The notes beneath the pieces are model-generated. The model saw nothing but the letters and a program-made list of their open reading frames with translations. It was not told where the DNA came from and ran no database searches. Positions 1 through 10,212 of a DNA stretch of 64,000 nucleotides are shown here, in pieces. Within the stretch, counting starts at the first letter, position 1. Each line of letters begins with the position of its first letter. This DNA comes from Gammaproteobacteria bacterium (GTDB lineage Bacteria; Pseudomonadota; Gammaproteobacteria; JAJPIJ01), in the NCBI GenBank assembly GCA_022072255.1, contig JAJVHZ010000001.1:118331-182330 (forward strand). Direction: 5' to 3'. Made by a program: the position numbers and the translations under genes.

Positions 1-231
1 CAGCCATCGTGACTCGCTATCTCGGGTCAAGAAAAAGACATCGCCCGCGTCCACCCGGGGGACGCGGGTACCCGGCCACGGCCGCCTCGATGATGCGTAG
101 ACCTGCGGCTGCCTGCCGAGCGTAAACCAATGGTAGATGAATTGGCGCTAAATGGCCAATTTCCCTAATGTAAATTGGTATATCGGCACTGGGACATCCA
201 GCCTTGAATGCCCTACACCGGTCTCGGTCCG
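1..231. other. left-edge non-coding stretch with nested inverted repeats
   Basis: I see no convincing gene here. The stretch from about 120 to 185 is AT-richer than its surroundings. It holds overlapping dyads: AATTGGC at 140-146 faces GCCAATT at 155-161, and CCAATTT at 156-162 faces AAATTGG at 172-178. Such spaced half-sites could be an operator for a gene off the left edge, but no promoter or reading frame supports this. Confidence 0.3.
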
Positions 232-453
232 TCAATGGCCGGACGAACGGAGCACCAGCCTGACGACCAGGTACATCATGAGCACGAACACGGCCGTGCC
301 GATGATGCCGGCAACGACGAAGCGAGCGGGGGAACCGGTGGCGAAGTCTCGCTCACGGTTCTTGGTGCTCTGCACGCCCATCGCCGCGGCAGCGATGCTG
401 CCGAACAGCGATACCAGACTGCGCCTAGCTTCCGGATTTTCGTTGGATTTCAT
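232..453 (-). CDS. DUF2970 family small membrane protein
   Basis: A 73-residue protein starting at the ATG at 453; an in-frame extension further upstream has no family character. Residues 13-45 carry the DUF2970 signature, including GVQSTKNRERDF and GSP, followed by one hydrophobic helix at about 46-67 and a short basic tail. It is therefore a single-pass inner-membrane protein with the N-terminus probably cytoplasmic. The family is common in beta- and gammaproteobacteria and has no assigned function. It diverges from cysE, with 88 bases between the two starts. The family match is from memory of the motif, not a search. Confidence 0.75.
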   Translation of the reverse strand: MKSNENPEARRSLVSLFGSIAAAAMGVQSTKNRERDFATGSPARFVVAGIIGTAVFVLMMYLVVRLVLRSSGH

Positions 454-541
454 GAACGCCCTCTCGCTCGCCGCCGCGGCGCAGCACCTTATTCGCGTAC
501 AATAGTCCAATATTCGTCCAACAGGAACGGACCGACACATC

Positions 542-1282
542 GTGCTTGGATCAACCATTCGGGAAGACATCAAGTGTGTTTTCGAGCGCGATCCCGCCGC
601 TCGCTCTATCGTCGAAGTGCTGCTGGCCTATCCGGGTCTTCACTCCGTGTGGGTACACCGTGTTTCACATGCCCTATGGGTGCGTGGCTGGAACCGGACT
701 GCCCGGGTCCTATCGCACGTTGCGCGATTTCTCACCGGAATCGAGATTCATCCCGGGGCGAGCATCGGCCGTCGCTTCTTCATCGACCACGGCATGGGCG
801 TGGTGATCGGCGAGACGTCCGAGATTGGTGAAGATTGCACGCTTTATCATGGAGTTACGCTGGGTGGCACGAGCTGGCAGAAGGGCAAGCGACACCCGAC
901 GCTTGAAAACGGTGTAGTCGTGGGTGCCGGCGCCAAGATACTGGGGCCAATTACCATCGGTGCTGGCGCGCGCGTGGGGTCCAACGCGGTGGTCGTCAAA
1001 GATGTGCCGGCCGGGGCCAGCGTGGTCGGAGTTCCCGGGCACGTGGTGTCCGAGCGCAAGGAGCGCGAACGGCACCGGGAGGAAATGGCCCGCCGGATCG
1101 GTTTCGAGGCCTATGGCCAGACCAAGGACATGCCGGACCCGGTGGCCAGCGCGATCGATTCGTTGCTCGATCATATCCACAACATCGAGCAGCGCATGGA
1201 AAGCATGCAGAAGCAGCTTCGCGAGGACGAGGAAAAGGTCTCGCAAGCCTTTAATCATAAACAAAAAGTCTCTAACCAGTAA
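542..1282 (+). CDS. cysE: serine O-acetyltransferase (short CysE type)
   Basis: Serine acetyltransferase transfers acetyl from acetyl-CoA to L-serine, giving O-acetylserine for cytoplasmic cysteine synthesis. The 246-residue protein starts at a GTG and opens with the [14 protein letters not shown] motif of the short CysE class. A left-handed beta-helix of hexapeptide repeats spans about 66-165 and contains the IDHG motif with the catalytic His and the GETSEIG turn. A charged helical segment follows at about 200-235, so the protein is longer at its C-terminus than the enzyme core. A TACAAT -10-like hexamer lies at 498-503. In many gammaproteobacteria this gene sits beside iscR-iscSUA, linking cysteine supply to cluster assembly; here iscR and SUF genes follow. 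Confidence 0.92.
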   Translation: MLGSTIREDIKCVFERDPAARSIVEVLLAYPGLHSVWVHRVSHALWVRGWNRTARVLSHVARFLTGIEIHPGASIGRRFFIDHGMGVVIGETSEIGEDCTLYHGVTLGGTSWQKGKRHPTLENGVVVGAGAKILGPITIGAGARVGSNAVVVKDVPAGASVVGVPGHVVSERKERERHREEMARRIGFEAYGQTKDMPDPVASAIDSLLDHIHNIEQRMESMQKQLREDEEKVSQAFNHKQKVSNQ

Positions 1283-1340
1283 GCCCCACTAGCGATGCGA
1301 ATCAGGCCGCGACGAGCGGCCCGCGGAACCTCGCGCCCCG

Positions 1341-1365
1341 ATAGTTGACTAATTTAGTCAGCTAT
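1341..1365 (+). promoter_or_regulatory. type 1 IscR-binding box and suf operon promoter region
   Basis: The 25 bases fit the type 1 IscR consensus ATASYYGACTRWWWYAGTCRRSTAT at every position: ATAGTTGACT, then AATTT, then AGTCAGCTAT. A -35-like TTGACT at 1345-1350 lies inside the box, and a weak -10 (AATCCT, 1368-1373) follows after 17 bases, so bound IscR would cover the -35. That is the arrangement of the E. coli isc promoter. Type 1 sites are bound by cluster-loaded IscR. The inference is that [2Fe-2S]-IscR represses this operon when clusters are plentiful. Confidence 0.85.
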
Positions 1366-1407
1366 GGAATCCTGCGCAGCCATCATTCTGAGGGGTCATC
1401 CGGATCC

Positions 1408-1896
1408 ATGCGACTGACAACCCGCGGCCGCTATGCGGTCACCGCCATGCTCGATCTTGCGCTGCACAACGACAGCGGTCCGATCGCGCTTTCGGACATC
1501 GCCCAGCGCCAGGACATCTCGCTGACCTATCTCGAGCAACTCTTTGCCCGGTTGCGCCGGCGCAATCTGGTGAGCAGCGCACGCGGCCCGCGAGGCGGTT
1601 ATCGATTGTCCAAGCCGCTCGATCAGATCTCCGTCGCGGACGTTATCGCGGCCGTGGACGAGTCCGTTGACGCGACCCGCTGCGGCGGGGCCAAGAACTG
1701 CCACGGCAAGGAGCGCTGCCTGACCCACGACCTCTGGGAAGAATTGAGCCACGAAATCGTATCCTTCCTGGGCAGAATCAGCCTGGGGATGCTGGCGGCG
1801 CGTGGAATGCGCCGGGAGAGCAATCGCATGGAATCCGCAGCCCATAACGGGACGTATTCCGTGCCGGTCTGGAGAATACACGGTAAGCGAGGCTGA
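1408..1896 (+). CDS. iscR: Rrf2-family [2Fe-2S] regulator IscR
   Basis: A 162-residue IscR. I chose the ATG at 1408 because the protein then opens [20 protein letters not shown], the family N-terminus; an upstream in-frame extension runs back through the operator. The winged helix covers residues 1-80. The cluster ligands Cys92, Cys98 and Cys104, plus His107, fall at exactly the E. coli numbers. It senses [2Fe-2S] sufficiency and regulates Fe-S biogenesis genes. It is the first gene of the suf run, 5 bases before the A-type carrier gene, and its own promoter carries a type 1 IscR box, so autoregulation is likely. The final 40 residues are less conserved. Confidence 0.95.
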   Translation: MRLTTRGRYAVTAMLDLALHNDSGPIALSDIAQRQDISLTYLEQLFARLRRRNLVSSARGPRGGYRLSKPLDQISVADVIAAVDESVDATRCGGAKNCHGKERCLTHDLWEELSHEIVSFLGRISLGMLAARGMRRESNRMESAAHNGTYSVPVWRIHGKRG

Positions 1897-1901
1897 GAAC
1901 C

Positions 1902-2234
1902 ATGGCGCAATTGTCCGTCACACTTACCAGTCGCGCAGCCGCGCACATCAAGCGCTATTTGTCTGCACAGGGAAACGCGCAAGGGTTGCGCCTGGGCGTC
2001 AAGACGACAGGTTGCTCCGGTCTGTCGTATACCGTTGCGCCGGCGACCGAGTTCGGCGCCACCGACCGTGTGTTTGACTGTGATGGCGTGAAGATCGTAG
2101 TCGCGGCCGAGGATCTTCCGTATATCGCCGGCATGGAGGTCGATTACGTGCGCGAGGGCCTGAACGAAAACTTCAGGTTCAGCAATCCGAACGTCAAGGC
2201 CACCTGCGGCTGCGGCGAGAGCTTCACGGTCTAG
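1902..2234 (+). CDS. A-type iron-sulfur carrier (IscA/SufA family)
   Basis: A 110-residue A-type carrier protein, close to the usual 107-122. The three conserved cysteines are present: Cys38 in TGCSGLSY and Cys102 and Cys104 in the CGCGESF tail. The family binds iron or an Fe-S cluster and passes clusters to apo-targets in the cytoplasm. The gene lies 5 bases after iscR and 19 before sufB, so it belongs to the suf transcript and functionally takes the sufA place. IscA, SufA and ErpA cannot be separated confidently by motif, so no symbol is given. Confidence 0.92.
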   Translation: MAQLSVTLTSRAAAHIKRYLSAQGNAQGLRLGVKTTGCSGLSYTVAPATEFGATDRVFDCDGVKIVVAAEDLPYIAGMEVDYVREGLNENFRFSNPNVKATCGCGESFTV

Positions 2235-2253
2235 GAACAGAGACAGTCATCGA

Positions 2254-3702
2254 ATGGCAACTTCCGCGAACGACGTCGAGGCCCTGATCAGCAAGGGCTA
2301 CAAGGCTGGCTTCATTACCGAGGTCGAGTCCGATACGGCGCCCCCAGGGCTGAACGAGGATGTCATCCGCCTCATATCCTCCAAGAAGAACGAGCCCGAG
2401 TGGCTGCTCGAGTGGCGGCTCGGCGCTTTCCGGCAGTGGCTGAAGAAGGAGGCGCCACGGTGGGCACACGTTCGACACCAACCGATCGACTATCAGGCCA
2501 TCTCGTATTACTCCGCGCCGAAATCCAGAAAAGACGGCCCAAAGAGTCTGGATGAGGTCGATCCGAAGCTGCTCGAAACCTATGAAAAGCTCGGCATCCC
2601 ACTGCGTGAGCGCGAGATCCTGGCTGGCGTAGCGGTGGATGCGGTCTTCGACAGCGTTTCCGTCGCGACGACGTTCCGCGAGAAGCTCGCCGAGGCCGGC
2701 GTCATTTTCTGCTCTTTCTCGGAGGCGGTACAGAATCATCCGGAGCTCGTGCGAAAGTATCTTGGTTCGGTCGTTCCCGTGGCAGACAACTTTTACGCCG
2801 CGCTCAACTCCGCCGTGTTCAGCGATGGCTCTTTCTGCTACATCCCGAAGGGCGTGCGCTGCCCGATGGAGTTGTCGACCTATTTCAGGATCAACGCGGC
2901 GAAGACGGGACAGTTCGAGCGCACGCTCATCGTGGCTGAGGAAGGCAGTTACGTGAGCTACCTCGAAGGCTGCACCGCGCCCATGCGGGACGAGAATCAG
3001 CTGCATGCCGCCGTCGTCGAACTGGTTGCCATGAAGGACGCCCGCATCAAGTATTCGACGGTGCAGAACTGGTACCCGGGAGATGAAGAGGGCAGGGGCG
3101 GGATCTACAACTTCGTCACCAAGCGCGGCGAGTGCCGGGGCGAGAACTCGCAGATTTCGTGGACCCAGGTGGAAACCGGATCGGCGATTACGTGGAAGTA
3201 TCCGAGCTGTGTGCTGACTGGCGACAACTCGACGGGGGAGTTCTATTCGGTTGCGCTGACGAACAACTGTCAGCAGGCGGACACCGGAACCAAGATGATT
3301 CACATCGGCAGGAATACCCGCAGCACGATCATCTCGAAGGGCATCTCCGCGGGCCGTGGACAGAACGCCTACCGCGGGCTGGTCAAGGTTACCAAGGGCG
3401 CGGACAACGCCCGCAACTACACACAGTGCGACTCGCTTCTGATCGGGCCGAAATGCGGGGCGCATACATTCCCGTACATCGAGGTCAAGAACCCGACGGC
3501 CAGGGTCGAGCATGAGGCCACTACCTCCAAGGTCAGCGAGGATCAGCTGTTCTACTGCCGCAGTCGCGGAATCTCCCGGGAGGACGCCCTTAACATGATC
3601 GTCAACGGCTTTTGTAGAGAGGTGTTCAAGGAATTGCCGATGGAATTCGCCGTGGAGGCGCAGAAATTGTTGGGCGTGAGCCTGGAGGGTGCAGTCGGTT
3701 GA
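2254..3702 (+). CDS. sufB: Fe-S cluster scaffold subunit SufB
   Basis: SufB is the scaffold on which clusters are built within the cytoplasmic SufBC2D complex; it receives sulfur from the SufS system. The 482-residue length matches the family (about 495 in E. coli). Visible signatures are the N-terminal PEWLLEWRL helix, a central right-handed beta-helix core with the [20 protein letters not shown] region, and the C-terminal FYCRSRGIS segment that contacts SufC. The ATG start follows the A-type carrier by 19 bases. A long open frame on the opposite strand across this gene is a codon-bias shadow. Confidence 0.96.
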   Translation: MATSANDVEALISKGYKAGFITEVESDTAPPGLNEDVIRLISSKKNEPEWLLEWRLGAFRQWLKKEAPRWAHVRHQPIDYQAISYYSAPKSRKDGPKSLDEVDPKLLETYEKLGIPLREREILAGVAVDAVFDSVSVATTFREKLAEAGVIFCSFSEAVQNHPELVRKYLGSVVPVADNFYAALNSAVFSDGSFCYIPKGVRCPMELSTYFRINAAKTGQFERTLIVAEEGSYVSYLEGCTAPMRDENQLHAAVVELVAMKDARIKYSTVQNWYPGDEEGRGGIYNFVTKRGECRGENSQISWTQVETGSAITWKYPSCVLTGDNSTGEFYSVALTNNCQQADTGTKMIHIGRNTRSTIISKGISAGRGQNAYRGLVKVTKGADNARNYTQCDSLLIGPKCGAHTFPYIEVKNPTARVEHEATTSKVSEDQLFYCRSRGISREDALNMIVNGFCREVFKELPMEFAVEAQKLLGVSLEGAVG

Positions 3703-3740
3703 CGGCGCCTCGCATGAATATGAGCAATGGTGAAATGACA

Positions 3741-4486
<746 letters not shown>

Positions 4487-4490
<4 letters not shown>

Positions 4491-5812
4491 GTACAGCTGC
4501 AACGGCCAATTTGCTGCCGGAATTCGAGCGCGTCTCCGCGAGTCTGCCAGGCGATGCGCGCGTCGCTGAGCGGCGCCGCGCGGCCCTCGCCCGCTTTGCG
4601 GCCAGCGGCTTCCCGTCTCAGAGGGACGAGGCGTGGCGCTATACCAGCACCGCCGGCCTGGCGAGGCGAAAGCACAGTGTGGCGATAGACACTCCGGTCA
4701 ACCTGGCGCGGGGGCGCGCCGCGCTCGCCGCCGCGGGTGCATGGGACGGCCCGCAGTGCGTGTTCGTCGACGGCAGTCATCGACCGGATCTGTCGAACGC
4801 GGTTGCGGCTGCGGGCCTGCGTATCCGGCCGTTTGCCGCGGCAGTGGCAGAGGACGGCCGGATTGGCGAACGCTTCGCGGGGTGGGGTGGCGAGGAACTC
4901 TCGCCGATGATCTCCCTGAACGCGGCGTTCGCCGCCGACGGCGTCGTGATCGACGTTGCTGATGGCGCAGAACACGGCGAGCCCCTGCGCCTGCTATTCG
5001 TGATGACGGCAGATGTCCGGGACCGCGCCGTCTTTCCACGGGTCATCGTCAGGGCCGGTCAGCGCTCGAGTCTGGCTGTGGTGGAGCAGTATGTCGGAGA
5101 ATCGGCGGCAGACGGTTTCACGAACACTGTCACGCAAATACACGCCGGGGAAGGCGCACGCGTTACGCACTACCGCCTGCAGGACGAGTCACCGAAGGCC
5201 TACCACGTCGGCAATCTGATCGTAAGTCAGGAACGGGCGAGCGAGGTAGTTTCGCATTCGCTGTCGTTCGGCGCGCTATTGGCGCGCCAGGACATACACA
5301 TCATGCTCAGCGGCCCGGAATCGTCAGTAACCCTGAACGGGCTGTACATGGCGGAGGGGAGGCAGCACGTCGATCACCACACGCGGATTGATCATTTCGA
5401 GCCAACCACGCGCAGCGAGGAGTATTACAAGGGCATCCTTGGAGGTCACGGCCGAGGTGTGTTCAATGGCAAGGTCGTGGTGCACCAGCACGCAATCAAG
5501 ACCGATGCGCAGCAGTCGAACAAGAATCTGCTGTTATCGAATGATGCCGAGGTCGACACGAAGCCCGAGCTGGAGATTTATGCCGACGACGTCAAATGCG
5601 CGCATGGCGCCACGGTTGGACAGCTCGACGAGGATGCGCTGTTCTATCTTCGGTCGCGCGGACTGGACGAGAGCGCGGCGCGCGCCCTGCTCACCTACGC
5701 CTTCGCTGGTGACATTTTGGGGCGGCTCGGCATCGCACGACTTCAGAAGGAGTTGGCCGCGCGAATAGCCGGGCGCCTGCCTGGCGCCGCAGAGTTCCTG
5801 GAGGCGGTATGA
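4487..5812 (+). CDS. sufD: Fe-S assembly protein SufD
   Basis: SufD is the SufB paralogue that pairs with SufB and SufC and is needed for iron acquisition during cluster assembly. The 441 residues match the family (423 in E. coli). The N-terminal third is variable and helical, with the QRDEAWRYT motif. The core is a beta-helix. The conserved C-terminal segment [20 protein letters not shown] carries the Cys and His that correspond to functionally important E. coli Cys358/His360, followed by the LFYLRSRG SufC-contact motif. It overlaps sufC and sufS by 4 bases each, implying translational coupling. Confidence 0.95.
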
Positions 5813-7074
5813 GCGTGGTCGCGCCGAGTGTCGCGGACTCGGGTCCGGGGGCGGCGGGGGACCTGGAAGGTCTGCGCGCGGATTTTCCGATCCTGCGGAC
5901 GAAGGTTCGCGGCAAGCCTCTGGTGTATTTGGACAACGCCGCGACGACGCAGAAGCCGCACAGTGTCATCGATATAGAACGGCGTTACTACGAGGAATGG
6001 AACGCGAATATTCATCGCGGAGTGCACTGGCTCAGCGAGAAGGCCACTCACGAGTATGAGCGCGCACGCGACACGGTCCGTGCCTTTCTCAACGCGCGTT
6101 CGCGCAGGGAGATCATCCATACACGCGGCACGACAGAATCGATAAACCTCGTCGCACAGAGCTTTGCCCGTCCACGCCTGCGCCCGGACGACGAGGTGCT
6201 CATCACCGAGATGGAGCATCACTCCAACATCGTGCCCTGGCAGATGGTCTGCCAGCTGACCGGCGCGCGGTTGAGGGTAGTCCCGATCACGGATGACGGC
6301 GAGCTCGTGGCGGGCGAATTCGAGCGTTCGCTCAACGAGCGGACTCGGATCGCCGCCATCGTGCACGTGTCGAACGCACTCGGTACGGTAAATCCCGTAC
6401 GGCAAATGGTCGCGGCAGCGCACGCGCGAGGCGTGCCGGTATTGCTCGACGGTGCCCAGGCGGTGGCGCACATGCCCGTCGACGTGCAGGCCTTGGATTG
6501 TGATTTTTACGCGTTCTCCGGGCACAAGATCTTCGGACCGACCGGCACGGGCATACTCTACGGGCGTGAGGATCTGCTGGAGAGCATGCCGCCTTACCAG
6601 GGCGGCGGCGACATGATCCGTACCGTGAGTTTCGAGAACACCACCTATGCGGACTTGCCGGCGAAGTTCGAGGCCGGGACTCCGAATATCGCGGGGGGCA
6701 TAGGTCTCGGGGCGGCGATCGATTACGTGCAAGCCGTCGGGCTGCAGCGCATAGGCGTCCTTGAGCACGAGTTGCTTCGTTACGCAACCGCGCGCGCCCT
6801 CGAGGTTCCCGGCCTTCGCATAGTTGGCCGGGCGCGCGAGAAGGCGGCGGTGCTTTCCTTCCTGCTCGGCGACATACATCCGCACGATGTCGGTACCATC
6901 CTCGATTCCGAGGGTATCGCGATCCGCACCGGGCACCACTGTGCCATGCCGGTCATGACCCGATACGGGATCCCGGCAACGGCGCGCGCCTCTTTCGCCT
7001 TCTACAACACGCGCGAAGAAGTCGACCAGCTCTTCGTAGCGCTGGAGATCGCGAGAAGGGTGTTCACTCGATGA
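5809..7074 (+). CDS. sufS: cysteine desulfurase SufS
   Basis: A class II (SufS/CsdA) PLP-dependent cysteine desulfurase. It converts L-cysteine to alanine and holds the sulfur as an enzyme persulfide. The 421-residue protein has the LDNAATTQKP N-terminal motif (41-50), the PLP-binding Lys240 in FSGHKIFGPTG, and the catalytic Cys378 in RTGHHCAMPVM. The short loop around Cys378 is that of SufS rather than IscS. About 20 residues at the N-terminus are extra. It overlaps sufD and sufU by ATGA, so SufU is its likely sulfur acceptor. Confidence 0.95.
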   Translation: MSVVAPSVADSGPGAAGDLEGLRADFPILRTKVRGKPLVYLDNAATTQKPHSVIDIERRYYEEWNANIHRGVHWLSEKATHEYERARDTVRAFLNARSRREIIHTRGTTESINLVAQSFARPRLRPDDEVLITEMEHHSNIVPWQMVCQLTGARLRVVPITDDGELVAGEFERSLNERTRIAAIVHVSNALGTVNPVRQMVAAAHARGVPVLLDGAQAVAHMPVDVQALDCDFYAFSGHKIFGPTGTGILYGREDLLESMPPYQGGGDMIRTVSFENTTYADLPAKFEAGTPNIAGGIGLGAAIDYVQAVGLQRIGVLEHELLRYATARALEVPGLRIVGRAREKAAVLSFLLGDIHPHDVGTILDSEGIAIRTGHHCAMPVMTRYGIPATARASFAFYNTREEVDQLFVALEIARRVFTR

Positions 7075-7514
7075 TGGATTTGAACGATCTGTACCGCGAG
7101 GTGATCGTCGACCACAACCGCAGTCCGCGTAATTTTCGCCAGATGGCGGACGCGACCTGCATGGCGGCCGGCCACAATCCGCTGTGCGGTGACCAGCTCA
7201 CGCTTTTTCTGAAGTTGAGGGATGATGTGATCGAAGATGTCAGCTTCCAGGGCAGTGGCTGTGCGATCTCGATGGCATCGGCATCCCTGATGACAGAGAT
7301 CCTCAAGGGCAAGAGCGAGTCCGAAGCCACTCGCCTGTTCGATAAATTCCACGCGCTGGTCACCGACGCCGGCGATGAGACCGACCCGGACCTTGGCAAA
7401 CTTGCGGTGCTGGCCGGCGTGCGCCAGTACCCCTCCCGCATCAAGTGCGCGGTGTTGTCGTGGCACGCCATGAACGCCGCGCTGCATGGCGAAACCAGGG
7501 CGTCGACGGAATGA
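7071..7514 (+). CDS. sufU: SufU-type zinc sulfurtransferase (IscU-fold)
   Basis: SufU takes the persulfide sulfur from SufS and delivers it to SufBCD, replacing SufE. The 147-residue protein has the IscU fold with all three cysteines and the aspartate that bind zinc in Bacillus SufU: Cys39, Asp41, Cys64 and Cys126. The LPPVK chaperone motif of true IscU is absent, and there is an extra segment between Cys64 and Cys126. Both traits mark SufU rather than the IscU scaffold. The gene overlaps sufS by 4 bases; no sufE gene is seen in the window. A start one codon later (7074) is equally possible. Confidence 0.88.
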   Translation: MMDLNDLYREVIVDHNRSPRNFRQMADATCMAAGHNPLCGDQLTLFLKLRDDVIEDVSFQGSGCAISMASASLMTEILKGKSESEATRLFDKFHALVTDAGDETDPDLGKLAVLAGVRQYPSRIKCAVLSWHAMNAALHGETRASTE

Positions 7515-7596
7515 ACCGCCGTTGCGGAGCCGACCACACCATGAGTGTGGAAAACGATGGTTCCGCGGGGGATGGTCCGCGGATGGTGGATAACCA

Positions 7597-8157
7597 ATGA
7601 ACGTTGCCGTGGATCCCTATACTCCGATCGCCATGACGCGCGATTGCGACGCCATTCTCATCCCGAGCGGCACTCCCATCCTGATCCAGGAGGGGACGAA
7701 CGTTTACGTGACACAGGCGCTGGGAGGCAGCGTGACGGTCAACGTGAACGGAAATCTGGCGCGTATCGCCGGCAAGGATCTCGATGCGCTGGGCATGCAG
7801 GCACAGGGCGGAATTGCGGTCGAGGCGCGCGCCGATGGCAGCGTCGACGAGGACCTGGTCTGGATGCAGTTGCGCACATGCTATGACCCGGAAATACCGA
7901 TCAATATCGTCGACCTGGGACTGGTGTACGAGTGCGATATCGCGCCGCTGCCGGAGAATGCCGGCAATCGCGTCAACGTTGTCATGACCCTGACCGCGCC
8001 GGGGTGCGGCATGGGCGAGTTCCTCGTACAGGACGTCAGAGAGAAACTCCTGCAGGTACCGAATGTCACCGACGTGAACGTCGAGCTCACCTTCGATCCA
8101 CCGTGGACCCAGGACATGATGTCGGAGGCGGCGCGGCTGCAGACGGGCATGTATTGA
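7597..8157 (+). CDS. sufT: SufT, DUF59-containing Fe-S maturation factor
   Basis: The 186-residue protein has two parts. Residues 1-80 form the SufT-specific beta-rich region, including the IPSGTPILIQEGTNVYVTQ segment. Residues about 85-180 are a DUF59 (MIP18-like) domain with DPEIPINIVDLGLVYE and a conserved Cys in APGCGMG. DUF59 proteins assist maturation or delivery of Fe-S clusters; SufT is an accessory factor whose exact chemistry is unsettled. It follows sufU after 82 bases with no visible terminator and is taken as part of the operon. It starts at the ATG at 7597. Confidence 0.9.
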   Translation: MNVAVDPYTPIAMTRDCDAILIPSGTPILIQEGTNVYVTQALGGSVTVNVNGNLARIAGKDLDALGMQAQGGIAVEARADGSVDEDLVWMQLRTCYDPEIPINIVDLGLVYECDIAPLPENAGNRVNVVMTLTAPGCGMGEFLVQDVREKLLQVPNVTDVNVELTFDPPWTQDMMSEAARLQTGMY

Positions 8158-8226
8158 TGGCAGGATGGTTAGAAAAGGAATCCCGCCACGCATGGTCGGC
8201 GGGCGGGCAGGCCGGGGCTGACACGC

Positions 8227-8547
8227 ATGTCTGATTGGGTTGACGTCGCTACGACCGAAGAGCTCCCTCCCGGCGCCCGCCGGGTGGTCGACGTCGACGG
8301 CGTGCAGATACTGGTCGTCAATCTCGACGGTGAGTTCTTCGCTCTCGAGGACGTCTGTACGCACGACGGAACCCCCATCGACGAGGGTGATATCCACGGC
8401 GATGAAATCACCTGCCCGCGCCATGGGGCCCGCTTCTGTCTTCGAACCGGTGAAGCGCTTTGCGCCCCGGCCTATGAGCCGATCCCGACCTTTCCGGTCC
8501 GGATCCGCGCCGGCATATTGCAGGTCCGCGACCCTCGCTTCGACTAG
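8227..8547 (+). CDS. Rieske [2Fe-2S] ferredoxin, NirD/BphF type
   Basis: A 106-residue soluble Rieske protein without a signal peptide or membrane anchor. The cluster motif is complete: Cys44-x-His46 in CTHDGTP and Cys63-x2-His66 in CPRHGARF. This resembles the ferredoxin subunits of non-heme oxygenases and the small subunit NirD. No oxygenase gene is nearby, and the gene closes the suf run, 69 bases after sufT. It may be an electron donor for cluster assembly or simply a co-regulated Fe-S protein; that role is inference. Confidence 0.9.
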   Translation: MSDWVDVATTEELPPGARRVVDVDGVQILVVNLDGEFFALEDVCTHDGTPIDEGDIHGDEITCPRHGARFCLRTGEALCAPAYEPIPTFPVRIRAGILQVRDPRFD

Positions 8548-8595
8548 GGGACGGTGCCCCCGTCTCGTCCGCACCGTTACTGCGGCGCAACAATG

Positions 8596-8624
8596 TTCCC
8601 CCTCGCTGCTTGTGTCCCTATAAT
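8596..8624 (+). promoter_or_regulatory. putative sigma-70 promoter of ndk
   Basis: A perfect TATAAT -10 lies at 8619-8624. The hexamer 17 bases upstream (TTCCCC, 8596-8601) is a poor -35. The element sits 42 bases before the ndk ATG, which suits a short leader, and would separate ndk from the suf operon. Confidence 0.5.
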
Positions 8625-8666
8625 TGCGCGGTTTTTCGCGGCCTCTCGTTTATCTAAGGCGTTGAA

Positions 8667-9095
8667 ATGGCTATCGAGCGCACGTTTTCCATCATCAAAC
8701 CGGACGCGGTGGCGAAAAACAAGATTGGCGAGATACTGGCGCGCCTGGAGAGCGGTGGCCTGCGGATCGTGGCCTGCAAGATGGTGCACATGAGTCGGGA
8801 GCTGGCGGAGACGATCTACCACGTTCATATCGGACGCCCGTTTTTCAAGGACTTGGTTGAGTTCATATCGTCCGGACCGGTAGTCTGCTCAGTCCTTGAA
8901 GGGGAGGATGCAATCACGAGAAACCGGGCCGTGATGGGCGCCACCGACCCGGCGAAGGCGGCTGCCGGTACAATCCGGGCGGATTTCGCCGAGAGCGTCA
9001 CCCGCAATGCCGTGCATGGCTCGGATAGCCCCGAATCGGCCCGTTACGAGATAAGCTGTATTTTTGGTCCCAACGAGCTCTGCAATCGCCCGTGA
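8667..9095 (+). CDS. ndk: nucleoside diphosphate kinase
   Basis: Ndk moves the gamma-phosphate of ATP to other nucleoside diphosphates through a phosphohistidine and so balances the NTP and dNTP pools. The 142-residue protein has the [13 protein letters not shown]-terminus, the GATDPAKA loop and the active-site His117 in NAVHGSDS, with the usual family length. It has its own TATAAT-containing promoter region and overlaps rlmN by GTGA, so it heads the rlmN-pilW-rodZ transcript. Confidence 0.97.
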   Translation: MAIERTFSIIKPDAVAKNKIGEILARLESGGLRIVACKMVHMSRELAETIYHVHIGRPFFKDLVEFISSGPVVCSVLEGEDAITRNRAVMGATDPAKAAAGTIRADFAESVTRNAVHGSDSPESARYEISCIFGPNELCNRP

Positions 9096-10198
9096 GTATT
9101 CGCCCCTCAGAGAGAACCAACGTCTTCGATCTGGACCGCCCGAGCATGGCGGAGCTGCTGCGCGAGCTGGACGAGCCGGCGTTTCGCGCCACGCAGATCG
9201 TCAAATGGGTGCATCAACACGGCGTGGCCGATTTCGAGCAGATGACGAATCTGGGCAAGACGCTGCGGCAGCGGCTCTCCGAGTGCATGAGCGTCGAGTT
9301 GCCGGAGGTGGTCACCGAGCAGATCTCGAACGACGGCACCCGCAAATGGATGCTGCGTGTTGCCGGTGGCCAGGCGATAGAGACCGTGTACATTCCCGAG
9401 GCCGACCGGGGCACTCTTTGCGTGTCCTCGCAAGTGGGCTGCCCGCTCGAATGCAGCTTCTGCGCGACTGGACGGCAGGGATTCAGCCGCAACCTGAGCA
9501 CCGCCGAGATCATCGGGCAATTGTGGATCGCGGCCCGCTCGCTCGGCCAGTTTCCTCGTCCCGAGCGCCGCCCGATCAGCAACATCGTGTTCATGGGCAT
9601 GGGGGAGCCTCTGCTCAACTTCGACAATGTCCTGCGCGCCATCGATCTGATGCTCGACGACAACGCCTACGGATTGTCGCGCCGCCGGGTCACCGTCAGC
9701 ACCGCCGGCATGGTCCCGCAGATGGACCGGCTCAAGCAGGCGAGCCCGGTGAGTCTGGCGGTGTCGCTGCACGCTCCGGACGACGATTTGCGCAACGAGC
9801 TCGTACCGCTCAATCGAACCTATCCGCTGGCGGATCTGCTGTCCGCGTGCAAGCGATTCGCCGAGAATTACACGCACGAAAGCATCACCTTCGAGTACAC
9901 GATGCTCGACGGAGTCAACGATACGCCGGCGCACGCGCGAGGGCTCGTCCGCGTGCTGAACGGCATCCCTTCGAAGGTGAACCTCATCCCGTGGAATCCG
10001 TTTCCGGGCGGCGGTTATCGCCGGTCCAGCGCCGAGGCGATCGAGCGATTCCGCGCCGTCCTGCAGCGAGCGGGTGTAATCACTCTCACCCGCAAGACGC
10101 GCGGCGATGACATCGACGCGGCCTGCGGGCAGCTGGTGGGCAAGGTGCAAGCTCGCGCGGCGCGCTATCATCGAACTTCCACCGGGGCATCATCCTAG
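9092..10198 (+). CDS. rlmN: dual-specificity 23S rRNA/tRNA adenine-C2 methyltransferase RlmN
   Basis: A radical SAM enzyme that methylates C2 of A2503 in 23S rRNA and A37 in some tRNAs. The 368-residue protein starts at a GTG that overlaps the ndk stop. The CxxxCxxC cluster motif is Cys117, Cys121, Cys124 in [12 protein letters not shown]. The C-terminal Cys345 in DIDAACGQL matches the methyl-carrying cysteine of the E. coli enzyme. The [10 protein letters not shown] motif for SAM binding is present. The pilW Shine-Dalgarno overlaps its end, leaving a 14-base gap. Confidence 0.97.
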   Translation: MSIRPSERTNVFDLDRPSMAELLRELDEPAFRATQIVKWVHQHGVADFEQMTNLGKTLRQRLSECMSVELPEVVTEQISNDGTRKWMLRVAGGQAIETVYIPEADRGTLCVSSQVGCPLECSFCATGRQGFSRNLSTAEIIGQLWIAARSLGQFPRPERRPISNIVFMGMGEPLLNFDNVLRAIDLMLDDNAYGLSRRRVTVSTAGMVPQMDRLKQASPVSLAVSLHAPDDDLRNELVPLNRTYPLADLLSACKRFAENYTHESITFEYTMLDGVNDTPAHARGLVRVLNGIPSKVNLIPWNPFPGGGYRRSSAEAIERFRAVLQRAGVITLTRKTRGDDIDAACGQLVGKVQARAARYHRTSTGASS

Positions 10199-10212
10199 GA
10201 GGCCTTAATCGC

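Noticed and set aside
8548..8580. Possible terminator after the Rieske gene
   Set aside because: GGGG/CCCC tracts are present but there is no proper stem and no T run.
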